Below the pieces are notes generated by a model, which searched no databases, was not told the DNA's origin, and saw nothing but the letters and a program-made list of their open reading frames with translations. Of a stretch of DNA of 64,000 nt, positions 1 to 10,300 are shown piece by piece. The position numbers were made by a program, and so were the translations under genes. The stretch's first letter is position 1. Each line of letters begins with the position of its first letter. The stretch comes from Cyclina sinensis (Eukaryota; Mollusca; Bivalvia; Venerida; Veneridae), in the NCBI GenBank assembly GCA_012932295.1, contig JAAONU010000001.1, forward strand, positions 42,456,780 through 42,520,779, given 5' to 3'.

Positions 1-301
1 TCGACCATTGTACTCATTTAATCTGGTTCGACCATTGTACTTGCGTCGTAAATAGATGTGTATCTTCGTAATGCAACTTTACAAACAATGGAAACTTTTT
101 ATGAAAGGCAAAATTAGAATTGTACTCAAGATGTCGATGCAAATATTGCAATATATGCGTTTCTTTTGCTGAAAACAACGACAAGAAGTACCTGTTCGCC
201 CATTGTACTCAACATCCAAAACACCTTTTTCGACTTTCAGGCCGAAACAGAGTGAGCCACAAAGTAAACTATAAGATGCATTTACATGTTTCTTATACAG
301 G

Positions 302-605
302 CGTTCCGTGCGGACACGTTTTAGAAATGAATCTACCGTTAACTGTATGCTTACCTCGATTTTTGTGTTTCAACGGAGCGATCCGGCAGCCATTAATTGA
401 GCCATCGTACAATATTGATCACGTGATCATCCGCAGTAAATATGTTCCAAAACAATTCAAGGGGTATGTGTCAGACGTCGTTCTCGGCGCCGCACTTGTG
501 AACGATTTCTGCGATGAGAGAGTGTTAGAGGAAACAGAAACACGCCCGGACATGATTTACGTACGGGCTTTTAAAAATAGACCATTCCTGGAATTGAAAC
601 TATAG
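302..605 (+). CDS. Orphan 3'-terminal exon, unknown protein
   Basis: An open frame runs from about 120 to a TAG stop at 603-605. A good splice acceptor (pyrimidines then ACAG) lies just before 302, so the exon most likely starts there; a second acceptor-like CAG lies near 240. The 302-605 part encodes about 100 residues starting around VPCGHVLEMN and ending in ELKL. It contains VVLGAALVNDFCDERVLEE, has no transmembrane segment and no motif I recognise. The upstream open part is rich in Cys (CRCKYCNIC). Base composition is more GC-rich than the flanks, which favours real coding. I see no transposon hallmark. It could be the last exon of a gene that begins outside the window or in an unrecognised upstream exon. 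Confidence 0.35.
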
Positions 606-879
606 CAAACCAGATGGATCCAAATATTTTTAATCTTCTCTGCGACGAAGAGAACTTTGCTGTTCACTGGCTATAATTTTCCACTCAAAAATGTCCAGTT
701 ACTGTTGTTTTTTTTCCATATTAACATACTCAGTATAATACACTTACACAAAACTGACGTCACAGTAAGATCTCAATATTTACAAAAACCGCCTAGAATC
801 AATGGGTTCTGGAGTCACTGCCCCTGAACTGGGAAAAAGTTCTACAGACTTTCACAGAATGATTTATTTGATGATTAAT
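606..879. other. Unassigned AT-rich spacer
   Basis: No supported gene, repeat or RNA is visible here apart from a short poly-T run near 710. It could hold the 3' UTR of the exon ending at 605. Confidence 0.4.
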
Positions 880-1245
880 TTTCTAGGCCTGGATCGAAAC
901 TGGGTCATGTCGGGTAAAAAATGGTCGTCAAGTCGAAGCAAAGGAAAAACTTGTTAACAACCTAGAGGCCACATTTATATTAACGCTAATTTCATGAAAA
1001 TTCTCAGAATGTTTATCTCTGTCATTCTTAGGCTCAATGCGAAACTGGGTCATATGGGTTAAAAAACCAGGTCACCCATTAAAATCAAGGGGAAAGTTTG
1101 TTAACGCTTTTGTTCATTTAATGTACATAAAACTTGGTCAGAATGTTTTTGTGTATGAAATATCGCATGAATTTTTATCTGGATCATGTAGGGTCAAAAC
1201 CTAGGACACCAGGTCAAATCAAAGAATGAGCTTGTTTACACTCAA
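880..1245. repeat. Degenerate tandem repeat, about 160-bp unit
   Basis: Phrases such as AACTGGGTCATGTCGGGT, GGTCATATGGGTTAAAAAACC and GGATCATGTAGGGTCAAAAC recur at about 160-bp spacing, each followed by a 'lead AGTTTGTTAAC' type segment and by 'CATGAAAATTCTCAGAATG' or 'ACTTGGTCAGAATG'. This is a worn array of the kind that is abundant in bivalve genomes. No reading frame is kept and no ends are recognisable. Confidence 0.6.
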
Positions 1246-1799
1246 AAAAATAGAAGGTTCACTTTTGCACCAAATTAACTAAAGTCTCGAAATTGAGTAA
1301 AGAACATGTTTTCTTTAAAAGTATTGTTTTATCAAACTGCATAAAATATTCTACAATATATTCATTATAGAAGAAAATAAGTAACAGTGGTCTCGAAAAG
1401 AACTACTTTAAAAAGCAAGGTTTTATCACTAGGAAGACATGTGTGATGTTTGAATTCATTTCATCAACGGTTACTCAATCAGAATTTGTTAAGTCAAACA
1501 AGGGCCATATTCATGCAAGGGTTGTGTAACTGTATTTGATAAGGCTGAACACTGGGAAGGCTGGTGCATTGAGTGGTTATTTTGGATATGGCTATGATAA
1601 TAACTCAACGAAGGTGTGACGCAGACGCTAGGGGCCATTTGAATAGCTCTTATTCTCATTCGCATAGTCAAGCTAATGAAAATGTACGACTGTATGAGTT
1701 TAGCATTGAAATTACACTTTTTCCAACTGGTTGTTTTTTAGTTCATTTTATATAATTATCTTAATACGACACTAATAAAGAATATGATTTCATATATAG
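1246..1799. other. Unassigned AT-rich spacer
   Basis: No gene is supported. Two short opposite-strand frames at 1489-1755 overlap each other and have no motif, codon bias or splice context. Confidence 0.4.
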
Positions 1800-1990
1800 G
1801 TACTTTAATGGGAAGACCCAAGGCGCTGTCCGTGCATTATTTCATCAAGAGAGGGCAACTCGTAGAATAAACCACCTTCCGTAAGCCAGCTGGAAGAATA
1901 CAAAGTCCCGAATGAGGCTCGAATAAACATCAGTGAGGACTAAGTGATTCGAAGTCAGCGATATTAACCACTCGGCCACGGAGGTCCCGT
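1800..1990 (-). mobile_element. tRNA-derived SINE
   Basis: On the minus strand the unit starts near 1990 with a tRNA-like head. A clear RNA polymerase III A box (TGGCCGAGTGGTTA, 1964-1982) is followed about 45 bp on by a B-box-like ATTCGAGCC (1914-1928). The rest is a SINE body ending near 1800. The head resembles a Leu/Ser-type tRNA, but the sequence does not fold into a complete tRNA and has a 3' body, so it is a SINE and not a tRNA gene. Confidence 0.65.
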
Positions 1991-2047
1991 TTATTACTAT
2001 AACAGGATTGTAACAGTGCCCAACTGGATATGAAATTATTTATTCAA

Positions 2048-3090
2048 TGTAGTGGGGTGTAATGTTGAAATGACCCAGAAGGTCAACATTGTAAAATGAC
2101 CTCTTAATTGCCGACGGGCCATAAATATAATTACATCACATTTACATGACCGAAAGCAAAACGCCAACTTATACGAATGCCAGTCATGTCAAATCACTCT
2201 GTGAAGCGCACAATCCGAAAATTTATGCCGAAATCGTACAGCCAAACTTTCTACATCATGAACAACAATTTGGTTACCGGTAATATTATCATCCCCTTTA
2301 TTCTGTTACCGTTTATAACTACACCTTAATTTTTCTAGCAGAGCGGCTGTGTCACAGAACGCTCAAAGTCATAAAGTGTCTTACTCTACGCTAAAAGCAT
2401 GGAATTAAAGGTGCCCGATAAGATCATTTCTTCAAAATCTGACAGTTTTCTGAAAAGTCTTTTTTGTTTCGTTTGACCTAACCAGAGATATATTTTCAAA
2501 AAATATTGCCAAATTGCTCACCAAAAGAAAAGCTGGTATAGTTTCTAATATAACACTAGGCAGTTTCTCTTAAATACGTCTGATACACAAGTGATAAACA
2601 ATCACCTGTCATTCGAACCAACGGCCCCAAATTGACGAGAGATTGAAATATAACCCGACTGTAGTAGATCAGTTTGTAAATAAGCATTCAAAAAAGGGTA
2701 GCTGGGTTTAACTTCTATTTCTGACCAGTATCAGAGTTATTGTCGATGAATTGGCAAGTAATTAGAAGTCTTATTAGCTCGTGGCGCGCTTGAATGAATA
2801 ACTAAATGTTTATCACTTTAAAATATGAAAAGAATACAGAAATATTAATCTTTCATCTGTTTGGTAATAGGTATATTGCGTGTGATTATTGGGATCAGTC
2901 CTCAACGTTCAAATATGACCTGCCTAAAGTTGATCAGTTTTCAACGGAGGTCAATATTTTACGTGTGGTTGGGTCATTAATTAACGGGACGGGTCAATTT
3001 TCAACGTTGAAAACTGATCACGAATCCGTTGGAAAATGACCCATGGGGTCAATTTTCAACGGGGTCAAAATTTAATGTTACACCTACGCA
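2048..3090. mobile_element. Putative non-autonomous DNA element with TTGACC-rich terminal inverted repeats
   Basis: The left end (2048-2095) reads GGGGTGTAATGTTGAAATGA then CCC and further copies of AATGACC. The right end, read in reverse from 3090, is GTAGGTGTAACATTAAATTT then TGACCCC and more TTGACC motifs. The two ends are therefore inverted copies of a GGTGTAA(T/C)(G/A)TT core followed by several GACC motifs. The interior of about 1 kb has no coding sequence. A 77-codon frame inside the right end is just the motif repeat translated. A target duplication is not obvious. Confidence 0.4.
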
Positions 3091-3149
3091 AGACAGATAG
3101 CATAAATATGTTTATTGATCAAATTAAACTTGATTTAACTGTATTAAAG

Positions 3150-3778
3150 ATTGGAATTCTTTACCAACTGACATAAAAGGTATCAAGTCAAAATTTGCCT
3201 TTAAACGTGCTGTTAAACGGTACTTGAAAGAAAATTGTGAATATGTTTATTTTTAGTATGTACATTGCTTTATTAGGTGCAATTCGTCTAAAGTTTTAAT
3301 ATATATATATTTTTTACATACAATAATTTTTCGTGTTTCTTTTATTTATTTATTTATTTTTGTAATTATATTTTGATCATTATTTTATATGAATACAAGT
3401 TAGTCCATTTTTTGTGCTCGGTATGACATCATAAGAGTTAGTTCACCATCAATATTATGTGAGATCAAGGACCCCGTTGGAAATAAGCCTTTGGACTTTA
3501 CGGGTTATCCTGTGCATATTCATCTAGTCCATATTTCTGTAATATTATAGATTTAATTAAGACGACTCTTATTCATCAGTTTTATTTTTGGCATTCAAGT
3601 TTGTGACAAGTATTTCTGTGATTTAGTAAAAAGGTAGTCTTAAAGTGTGATATTTTTAAAATGTGCTAAATTGTGTTATTATAGTACTAGTCTAGATTGT
3701 GGTATGTTGTCTTTTATACTGTATATAATTACGGACAAAATGACACGAATAAGATCTTATCTTATCTTATCTTATCTT
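3150..3778 (+). mobile_element. Non-LTR retrotransposon, 3' end only
   Basis: The stretch 3150-3255 translates as a typical C-terminal end of a CR1/L2/Jockey-type reverse transcriptase protein (DWNSLPTDIKGIKSKFAFKR then AVKRYLKEN, stop near 3255). About 500 bp of AT-rich 3' UTR follows, ending in five tandem ATCTT units at 3750-3778, which is the short-repeat tail usual for CR1/L2-like elements. The 5' part is missing, as expected for 5'-truncated insertion. Confidence 0.65.
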
Positions 3779-3813
3779 AAATAAGGCACCACTAACAATT
3801 AACGAAAAAGTAA

Positions 3814-3925
3814 GCCCGAGGGGTCACCGCCTTGGAACGGTCAGTGGAAAAAATGATTTAAACCAGGTTCTAGGGTGAACCAACCTCACACTCGCCCCAA
3901 GAGCTTTAAATTAAAACAAACGAAA
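3814..3925. repeat. Dispersed repeat, copy A
   Basis: The segment GAGGGGTCACCGCCTTGGAA, then ACGGTCAGTGG, AAACCAGGTTC and CACTCGCCCC(AA), is closely matched at 58848-58965 in the same orientation. Copy A lacks part of the middle. The function is unknown. It is a short interspersed repeat with no coding capacity. Confidence 0.55.
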
Positions 3926-3959
3926 TATCGACTGCTCTCAGAAAACTAGTAATGACAAA

Positions 3960-4141
3960 CAATTTCATTTTAATCCTTAACTTTCTGTGTTGATAATGCC
4001 AAAAAAGGTTACGTGACACTGTATAATACACGACGTTTCATTGGATGATGCTACCACTATGTACACCACCCAGTGAAACATCATGTAATATATACGGTGT
4101 CACGTGATTGAAATTGGAAGTTTAAGATTAAAATGAAATTC
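3960..4141. mobile_element. Palindromic (foldback) MITE
   Basis: The two halves are near-complete inverted copies. The left arm begins AATTTCATTTTAATCCTTAA and contains ACGTGACACTGTATAATACA. The right arm, read in reverse from about 4140, begins AATTTCATTTTAATCTTAAA and contains ACGTGACACCGTATATATTA. The arms are about 80 nt each with a loop of about 25 nt near 4045-4069. The element has no coding capacity, and its family cannot be named from the ends. Confidence 0.65.
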
Positions 4142-5211
4142 ATGATTTTCATATGACGTCATAACATCCGGGCTTTTTTGACACCTCTGCCATTTTGTTT
4201 GGCAAAAACAGCTGTCTTTCGGTTGACCTATTTTGGATGACAAGTAATATAGTGTTATACAACTGAGATAGCCAAATTCTAATATTAACAAACTAGACAG
4301 TAGAAGCTATTAACGATAATTTTGCAATTAGTCTTATTTTGGTGACTTACCATCCTTTTTCTTCTTAAAACTCACAAATTTTAGTGGCCCGCGGAAATAG
4401 ATGACAATTATAACATTTACAATAAAGCATTCAACCTAACTAGAATTACATGTCAAACTGATCCTCCAGAACTTGATATCATCCTTTTCATAGACCATTT
4501 ATGCGTTAAAACAATTATACATAATAGATTCACAAAATCACAACGAATTTCCAGCGGAAATGAGTCCCTTCTATCGATCAAACGATGAAAATTAAGCGGA
4601 AAACCGCAAACTACCTGATGTATCAATTAAAAACCATCAATGTGGTAATAACAGAACTGTGTTTCTTAAAACTTTATTCTTTGTAAAACAAAAGAAAACT
4701 TGTAATAGCGGATTTTAACGCAGTTATTTGAATTCAGTGGCGAAATTAGACAATAAGTTCTTAGAATAACGGACGCTTGTGGACGAATAGCGGATTCCAT
4801 TCTGCAATTTCATTGGCCTAGACTGTGTTCGAAGTTAAACGTTTCACCCGCTGGAGTTAAGGAGCCAACATGTATAAAGGTAAGACGAAACAGTCTAAGG
4901 CAGCTTCCCTTCCGTTTAGGGAAAACAGTGACTTTTCACGTTATAAGTAAAATCCGCTGGTAAACATTATATTTAGTTACTCCGCTGATCTGTTGCTATG
5001 TTCTTGCTTATTTTCAAACACAAAACACAAACAAACAAATAGACATAAACATAAACGTTTGTTCTCAATATAGATATCAGAAACATATTGTTTCCATCTA
5101 TTCTGGTTGTACTTCGTTGAGTTAATGAATAAATTTAAGTTCTGCTTAAAAGCCGTTATATTATTGTTTCCGTTTCACGTCTTCTGCACCTTTACAATAT
5201 TTTTACCTAAA
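4142..5211. other. Spacer upstream of the transposase relic
   Basis: I see no gene or RNA here. The part near 4730-5200 may include the 5' end and promoter of the ISL2EU-like element that follows, but I could not identify its terminal repeat. Confidence 0.3.
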
Positions 5212-5794
5212 ATGGTTATTACTTGTTGGGTCAAAGGTTCTAGTAATCGAGCTGATAGTACAATAAAACGAGGATTCTATTCAATTCCTGCTGTCAGACA
5301 GAACGAAGGCGATTTTACTAAATCGCTAAGTAAAGATCGTCGGCGACAATAGCTTGCTAATATCAAAAGGAAAGATGCCCCGACTAAATATTCAAAGATC
5401 TGCTATGATCATTTTTTTTGTATTAAGTTTAATCTTTATGTGTTATTTATAGATTTTCGAACTCCAACGACTATCAAATTATCGGTTATACATGTAGATT
5501 GACATGAGCAGAAATTGGCATTTATCATTTCAAATTGGATATGTAAGTGCTTATGAATCAATGATACGTTAGTTATAACTTTGACGAATATTTGCAATGT
5601 TTACTACATTTATAGAGGCTTGAATGGTGTAAAACGACATGAAATTTTAACTGTTTATTTTTTCTACAGGCAAACCATGTAGTATGTACGAAAGATCGAA
5701 TCCTGAGTGGGCTCCAACGCTACTTCTTAGGGAGAGTCTTACACCAAGAAAGTCTATGAAGAAACTGAAGATAAAAGAAACTGACCAGAAAAAG
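5212..5794 (+). pseudogene. THAP-domain N-terminus of ISL2EU-like transposase
   Basis: Exon 1 starts at ATG 5212 (MVITCWVKGSSNRADSTIKR) and reads through a THAP zinc-finger domain to ICYDHF near 5419. A second exon follows at 5670-5794 with a pyrimidine-rich CTACAG acceptor and an AAAAAG/GTAACA donor (KPCSMYERSNPEWAPTLLL). THAP domains bind DNA through a C2CH zinc site. Here the second Cys is replaced by Ser (GSSNRAD where the family has GCSNRAD), and the conserved Trp after RRRQ is a TAG stop at 5350-5352. The splice phase (1 nt + 2 nt) is consistent. The gene is dead but recognisable. Confidence 0.7.
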
Positions 5795-6419
5795 GTAACA
5801 ATATTCATTTATTTATAAATAAATCAAGTGCTTCGTGTAATGAAATCATGCTATAACACAGATTTGAATCAATGTATAGTGATTTTATAATAAGGTCAAT
5901 AACCTGCTTTGTTAATAACCAAGCATTTGAAGAATGAAATGAGAACAATATAACAATGAATTATGTTATCAATTTGATTAACTTAACCTGTGGTTATTAA
6001 TATTGTCTGTAGGTTTGATAGAGCACAGGGACGTCAGAAAAAACAAACGAGAAACATAATGCGGCAAGAGCTCTATTGTACCTGTGTGAGCATAAATACA
6101 CTGAACCTTAATACATAGTCACCCCAATTGTTAAAAAGATAAAAATCTGCTCATTCATGCACTTTGGCCACACTGAAAACTTAGAGGAAGCACAAGTTCA
6201 GGTAAATCCAGTTACAAGCCAATGACATAAGTACTCTAGTTATTTACATTATGTGCATTATATAAATTCTACTGACATGTACAGATAATGAACTGAAAAA
6301 TAAGCATGCAATGACCTCAAATAATATCATTTCCATTTTGTAAGTGACAGAGATATATACTCCTCACAAAAAGTCAAGCAACAAAATCATATTTTTCTCA
6401 TTGATTGACAGTGATACTC
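5795..6419. other. Internal non-coding part of the ISL2EU relic
   Basis: This is probably intron or decayed linker between the THAP and HTH/DDE parts. From 6221 it holds one copy of a 178-bp direct repeat described separately. No open coding is supported. Confidence 0.4.
6221..6399 (+). repeat. 178-bp direct repeat, left copy (contains Tc1 left terminus)
   Basis: This segment is nearly identical to 7306-7477; a 6-bp indel near 6289 is the main difference. The last 40 bp (from 6360) are the beginning of the Tc1 element whose full copy starts at 7438. The first 138 bp are the DNA that flanks that element on its left. Confidence 0.85.
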
Positions 6420-7223
6420 AGCGGCTGTTAAGAGAGAACATTTCTCAACAATTGAAAATGAATTATTTGATGTTAAATCAAAAGTCTTTTTAGGGAAATG
6501 GCGAACAAGACAAATACTTCATAAATTTACTAAACTATTTAACATTGATGACTATTTTCGATTTTGTTGCTGATTATTTACCAAAGCAAAGACTGTCTGA
6601 ACGTGGTGCATTTGAAAGAGTAATGACGGCACTCATGAGATTGAAGCTTAATATGCCTGTTAAGTATTTGGCATACACATTTCAAACATCTACCTCTGCT
6701 GTTTCTAGTACATGTGATGTCTTCATATAAGCACAACAATAACGTTAAGTTTTAAATAGGCATTACCTTATAAGTATCCATATCATTTTCATCATTTTCA
6801 TCTGGGCGTAGTATGGTTAGTGACAAGTATATTACGGAGCATTGTGGGATTTTGGTAAAACTACTTCCTGGTAATTTGTTTCTAGTCGATCGCGGTTTTG
6901 ACATTGCAGACAGTGTAGGCATCTACCGTGCCCAAATTAACATTCCTAGCTTTACAACGGGGCGATCACAACTTTCGCCGATGAATATTGAAATAACTCG
7001 CAAAATTGCTCATGTTAGGAATCAGGTAGAAAGAGTAATAGGCTTAGTGCGTAACAAATTCACAATTCTTCAAGACGAGCTTCCGATAGACTTTTTAAAA
7101 ATGATGAGCAACCAAAAATTGATAAGATTGCAGCAGCTTGCTATGCTGTCACTAATACCAACGAATCAGTTGTTAGATTTAATTAATATTAAAATAAAAA
7201 CCATGTTTGTACAGCACTGTTAG
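6420..7223 (+). pseudogene. HTH and DDE_Tnp_4 transposase relic
   Basis: The stretch 6545-6730 gives an HTH_Tnp_4-like segment (FDFVADYLPKQRLSERGAFE then RVMTALMRLKLNMPVKYLAY). The frame is already coding from about 6440 in another phase (FDVKSKVFLGKW). After 6720 the frame shifts into YKHNNNVKF*IGIT, then 6813-7223 gives the distal DDE domain: [33 protein letters not shown] (second catalytic Asp region) and [20 protein letters not shown] (third acidic residue). Roughly 60 residues with the first catalytic Asp are missing between SSTCDVF and YKHNN. This is the same family as HARBI1/ISL2EU transposases. It cannot be active. Confidence 0.75.
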
Positions 7224-7305
7224 TGTTGTGTGGCTATAATCTGTTAACTAATTTTAGTCACTATTTAATTTAAAGTAAGACAAGCTGGTAATTCAAACAA
7301 ATTTA

Positions 7306-7477
7306 ATGACATAAGTACTCTAGTTATTTACATTATGTGCATTATATAAATTCTACTGACATGTACAGAACTGAAAAATAAGCATGCAATGACCTCAAAT
7401 AATATCATTTCCATTTTGTAAGTGACAGAGATATATACTCCTCACAAAAAGTCAAGCAACAAAATCATATTTTTCTC
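7306..7477 (+). repeat. 178-bp direct repeat, right copy (true Tc1 insertion flank)
   Basis: This copy runs without a break into the intact Tc1 element at 7438. It matches 6221-6399 through both flank and TIR, so the left copy must have arisen after the Tc1 insertion. Confidence 0.85.
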
Positions 7478-9008
7478 GTTTTGGTCCCATGACACATATA
7501 TTCACATAAGTGCACATGTGAAGAAAAGCACGTAATAATTGCAACCTAACGCCATTAACACTCAGCACAAGATGCACGTGCAAAACGAGAAATCAGCACT
7601 TGATGTGTTAGATACTATTTCACGATAATCAGACTCTTCAGATTCAGTTTCGTTTTATGCTTCGTCATTGCACTCATTAAAAAGAAAACTCAGGCTAGTT
7701 TCTGTACAGTTTTCACTAGTGACAATGGTTCGGCGAGTTTTGACAGAAGTTGAGGTGGCTTATGCCATTGCAATGCTTCAGGATGGTGTTTCCCAGAGTG
7801 ACGTTGCTAGGCAGCTCGGCGTCCACAGAAGCGTCATCCAAAGGGCCTTTTAACGCTTCCAGGCAACTGGACAATTCTCGGCAAGGTCAAGAAGTGGTCG
7901 TCCGAGGGCTACAACCAAACGAGAGGATAGGTACCGTGTCACTTCTGCAAGGCGCCAACGCTTTGTAACCGTCAGAAGACTGCAATCCGACCTTGAACCT
8001 GCCACAGAAACCAGAGTTTCCACTAAAACTGTGCGGAACAGGCTTCGACAAGCTGACTTCCGTCCACTCCGACCAGCACAACGGGTTCCCTTGAGTCAGC
8101 GTCAGCGTCAGACTCGTCTCAACTGGGCTCGCCAACATGCAAATTGGAGGCTGAATCAGAAGAGAAGAGTTCTTTTTACTGATGATTCCAGATTCAGTTT
8201 GGATTTCAATGATGGGCGTCAGGAAGTTTGGAGACAGCCAGGGGAACGATTTGCGGCTTGTGCAATTGCAGAACACGACCGTTATGGGGGCGGTAGTTTG
8301 TTGGTTTGGGGAGGCTTTTGGGCTGGAGGACGTGCAAATCTTGTGCTGTTCCGGAAAGGCACACAGAATGCTGAACACTACTTAAATGACGTCATCAGGC
8401 CTCAAGTGATCCCCCAAATGAGGAGACTTTGTGATGAATACCTTTTCAAGGATGATAATGCTCCATGTCACAGAGCACGAGTCATTCAAAATGAACTGAA
8501 CGACAACAATGTCGCTCGCCTTCATTTAGCCAGCCCGTTCCTCAGACCTGAACCCCATCGAGCACGTGTGGGACATTCTTCGGTGAGCTGTTCGTGGGAT
8601 GCCCGTCCGTCACCACACTCTGGATGTCCTGGAAGTAGCCCTTGTGAGGGAGTGGAGAGCCATCCCACAGAACCAGCTGGACCGCTTTATTGCCTCGCTG
8701 CCACGCCGCATTCAGGGCTATATTGATGCTAATGGAGGTCACACACGCTATTGAAAATGGTTTCGCGTGTTTTTAACCTGAGGTGTTTGAAATTTGCGTT
8801 GGCTGTTTACATTTTATAACACCTGTTTTCCATGTGCCTTACTTTTTGTGAACAGTATCCTGAGATCGGTATGGATTTTCAAGATGCTTTGTTAAATTTC
8901 ACTTGATGGAATGTTGAAGATTATTTGTGCACCTATTCATTTACTATTGAGGTCTCATTAAAATTGTTTAACAGTTTAAATCTTTCTTGCTTGACTTTTT
9001 GTGAGTAG
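7438..9008 (+). mobile_element. Tc1-like transposon with TIRs and TA duplication
   Basis: The left TIR (CTCCTCACAAAAAGTCAAGC, 7438) is inverted at the right end (GCTTGACTTTTTGTGAGTAG, ending 9008). Both ends are flanked by TA (7436-7437 and 9009-9010), the Tc1/mariner target. Length is 1,571 bp. A second TTACTTTTTGTGAACAGTAT-like end lies inside at 8840-8862, so the right terminus may contain a subterminal repeat. It lies between the two genes of the ISL2EU relic. Confidence 0.8.
7725..8754 (+). pseudogene. Tc1 transposase (DD34E), inactive
   Basis: The gene starts at ATG 7725 (MVRRVLTEVEVAYAIAMLQD) with a paired HTH region (VARQLGVHRSVIQRAF). An in-frame TAA follows at 7851-7853, and then the frame stays open through RSRSGRPRATT, the first catalytic Asp (LFTDDSRFSL) and the second (FKDDNAPCH). 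A one-base insertion near 8527 shifts the frame. The other frame then gives PARSSDLNPIEHVWDILR with the catalytic Glu, exactly 34 residues after the second Asp. A TGA follows soon after, and the end is GGHTRY and TGA at 8752-8754. Three lesions make it inactive. The length is normal for the family. Confidence 0.85.
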
Positions 9009-9242
9009 TATATTATAACCAAGTGAGATTCACTTGATACATAACAGAAACAATAAACAGTAATTTGTCCTTTATTTTCAGTTTAACCTGTTTAAAACAT
9101 AAAACATGGTAATTAGAAAAAAAATAAATTCTATGACATACCAAAAAATGTGAAGATAATTTAAAAAACATTCTTCTGAACTTCTGCCGTACAAGAAAGT
9201 TTCCTCTGTCATGCACGGTTTTCATTCCAATTTCATGACTAT

Positions 9243-9488
9243 TTAATTGTGCAATCGCCATTTGGATTTACGACACACTGGGCAGTAATAGGGAGATTTG
9301 GGTCTCCATTTCACATTCACACATCTGACGTGATGTAAGCCAAACTTACAAATTTCACTGTAACATTTGATAACACCTGTTAATGAAACGATGCATTTTA
9401 CCCCACAAACACATGGAAGTTTTACTGTTTTAGTCATAGTGCTTACTCTAATTTCATTTGTGTTCAAATTCTTCTCTGTAATCATCAT
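9243..9488 (-). pseudogene. PHD-like zinc finger end of the ISL2EU nuclease
   Basis: The minus-strand frame has the spacing of a PHD finger: CVCGVKC, KCYSEICKFGLHHVRC, and YYCPVCRKSKW near the C-terminus, ending in a stop at 9243. ISL2EU YqaJ proteins typically end in such a finger. It lies downstream of the YqaJ-like part (10163-9680) on the same strand, separated by about 190 bp that is intron or decayed sequence. Confidence 0.55.
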
Positions 9489-9679
9489 GTTTCTTTCACG
9501 GGTTAAAGACCTCCTGTTAATTCTGATAGTATCACCTTAAAAAAACAGTTTTTGTATTTACTCAAGATTTCATTTTCTAAAGATTGATTCGTTAGAATTC
9601 GCTGGACAGAAATGTCTTTGTCAGATCAAACCACAAAGTCCCAATATTCTTTCTTGGTAACTGTTAATTGTGTCTGTAC

Positions 9680-10163
9680 CTAGTATTCGTACCGGTGTCC
9701 AGGTTTCAACTGTCCATTTTGCAAACATTCAATGTCACAATCAGATAGTAAAATATCTTTGGCACAATATGTGCACATTATTTCTACTAATCCTTGTCCA
9801 CAACAACTGCATGAAAACAAGGCATCAGGAGTAGCACCTAAAAATGGATGATCTGTGTTTAAAAAGAGTCCACAAGATGAGACTGTGAAATTCTCATGAC
9901 GAGACTTCATCAATTTCGAATAATCTTGCAAAGCTTTCTGTTCATGTTTACAACCATATATAGTGGCCTTGTTCTTGAACTTACTTTGTCCACAAACACT
10001 TTGAACAGTTGACAGTGCCGGCTTATCTACGGATGTCGTGCAGATAGATTTCATATTGGAATCTGTTATTCTCCCAATACGAAGCTGAGTCTACCCTGCC
10101 TGATTTGTCAGCAATAACCCATGGTTTCAGTGCAGTTTCTTTCATCCTCTGAGAATGTCTCAT
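9680..10163 (-). pseudogene. SWIM/YqaJ-like nuclease relic of ISL2EU
   Basis: Reading down from 10163 the minus strand gives MRHSQRMKETALKPWVIADK, the usual lead-in to the SWIM zinc finger of these proteins. The finger itself is lost after SGRVDSAS, and a frameshift near 10050 leads into the frame ending at 9680. That frame has YGCKHEQKALQDY, then FLNTDHPFLGATPDALFSC and GLVEIMCTY. These match the YqaJ viral-recombinase fold: the G(A)TPD motif and VEI(K)C carry active-site residues, here with Met in place of Lys (EIMC). The nuclease is probably inactive. It accompanies the transposase in ISL2EU elements. Confidence 0.65.
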
Positions 10164-10300
10164 TAAAAAAAGCTGATATTATTACACAACTTGGAAATAT
10201 TCAAATCTTATGTAATATAATTCAAAGACAATTCGTCTCAGTGCAGTGATAATATTCTTTTGTTTTCAATATCTATGATAAAATACATTTTAAATATGTT

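Larger units (their letters stand above)
5212..10163. mobile_element. Decayed ISL2EU-type DNA transposon (PIF/Harbinger-like), interrupted by Tc1
   Basis: A THAP-HTH-DDE transposase relic on + (5212-7223) faces a YqaJ-like nuclease plus PHD-like finger relic on - (10163-9243). This pair, in convergent orientation, is the known gene content of ISL2EU elements. Both genes carry stops and frameshifts. A Tc1 element (7438-9008) lies in the space between them. The outer ends are given as the limits of recognisable coding only; terminal repeats were not found. Confidence 0.6.

Noticed and set aside
1914..1990. A tRNA gene on the minus strand
   Set aside because: A and B boxes are present, but the arms do not form a full cloverleaf and a SINE body follows.
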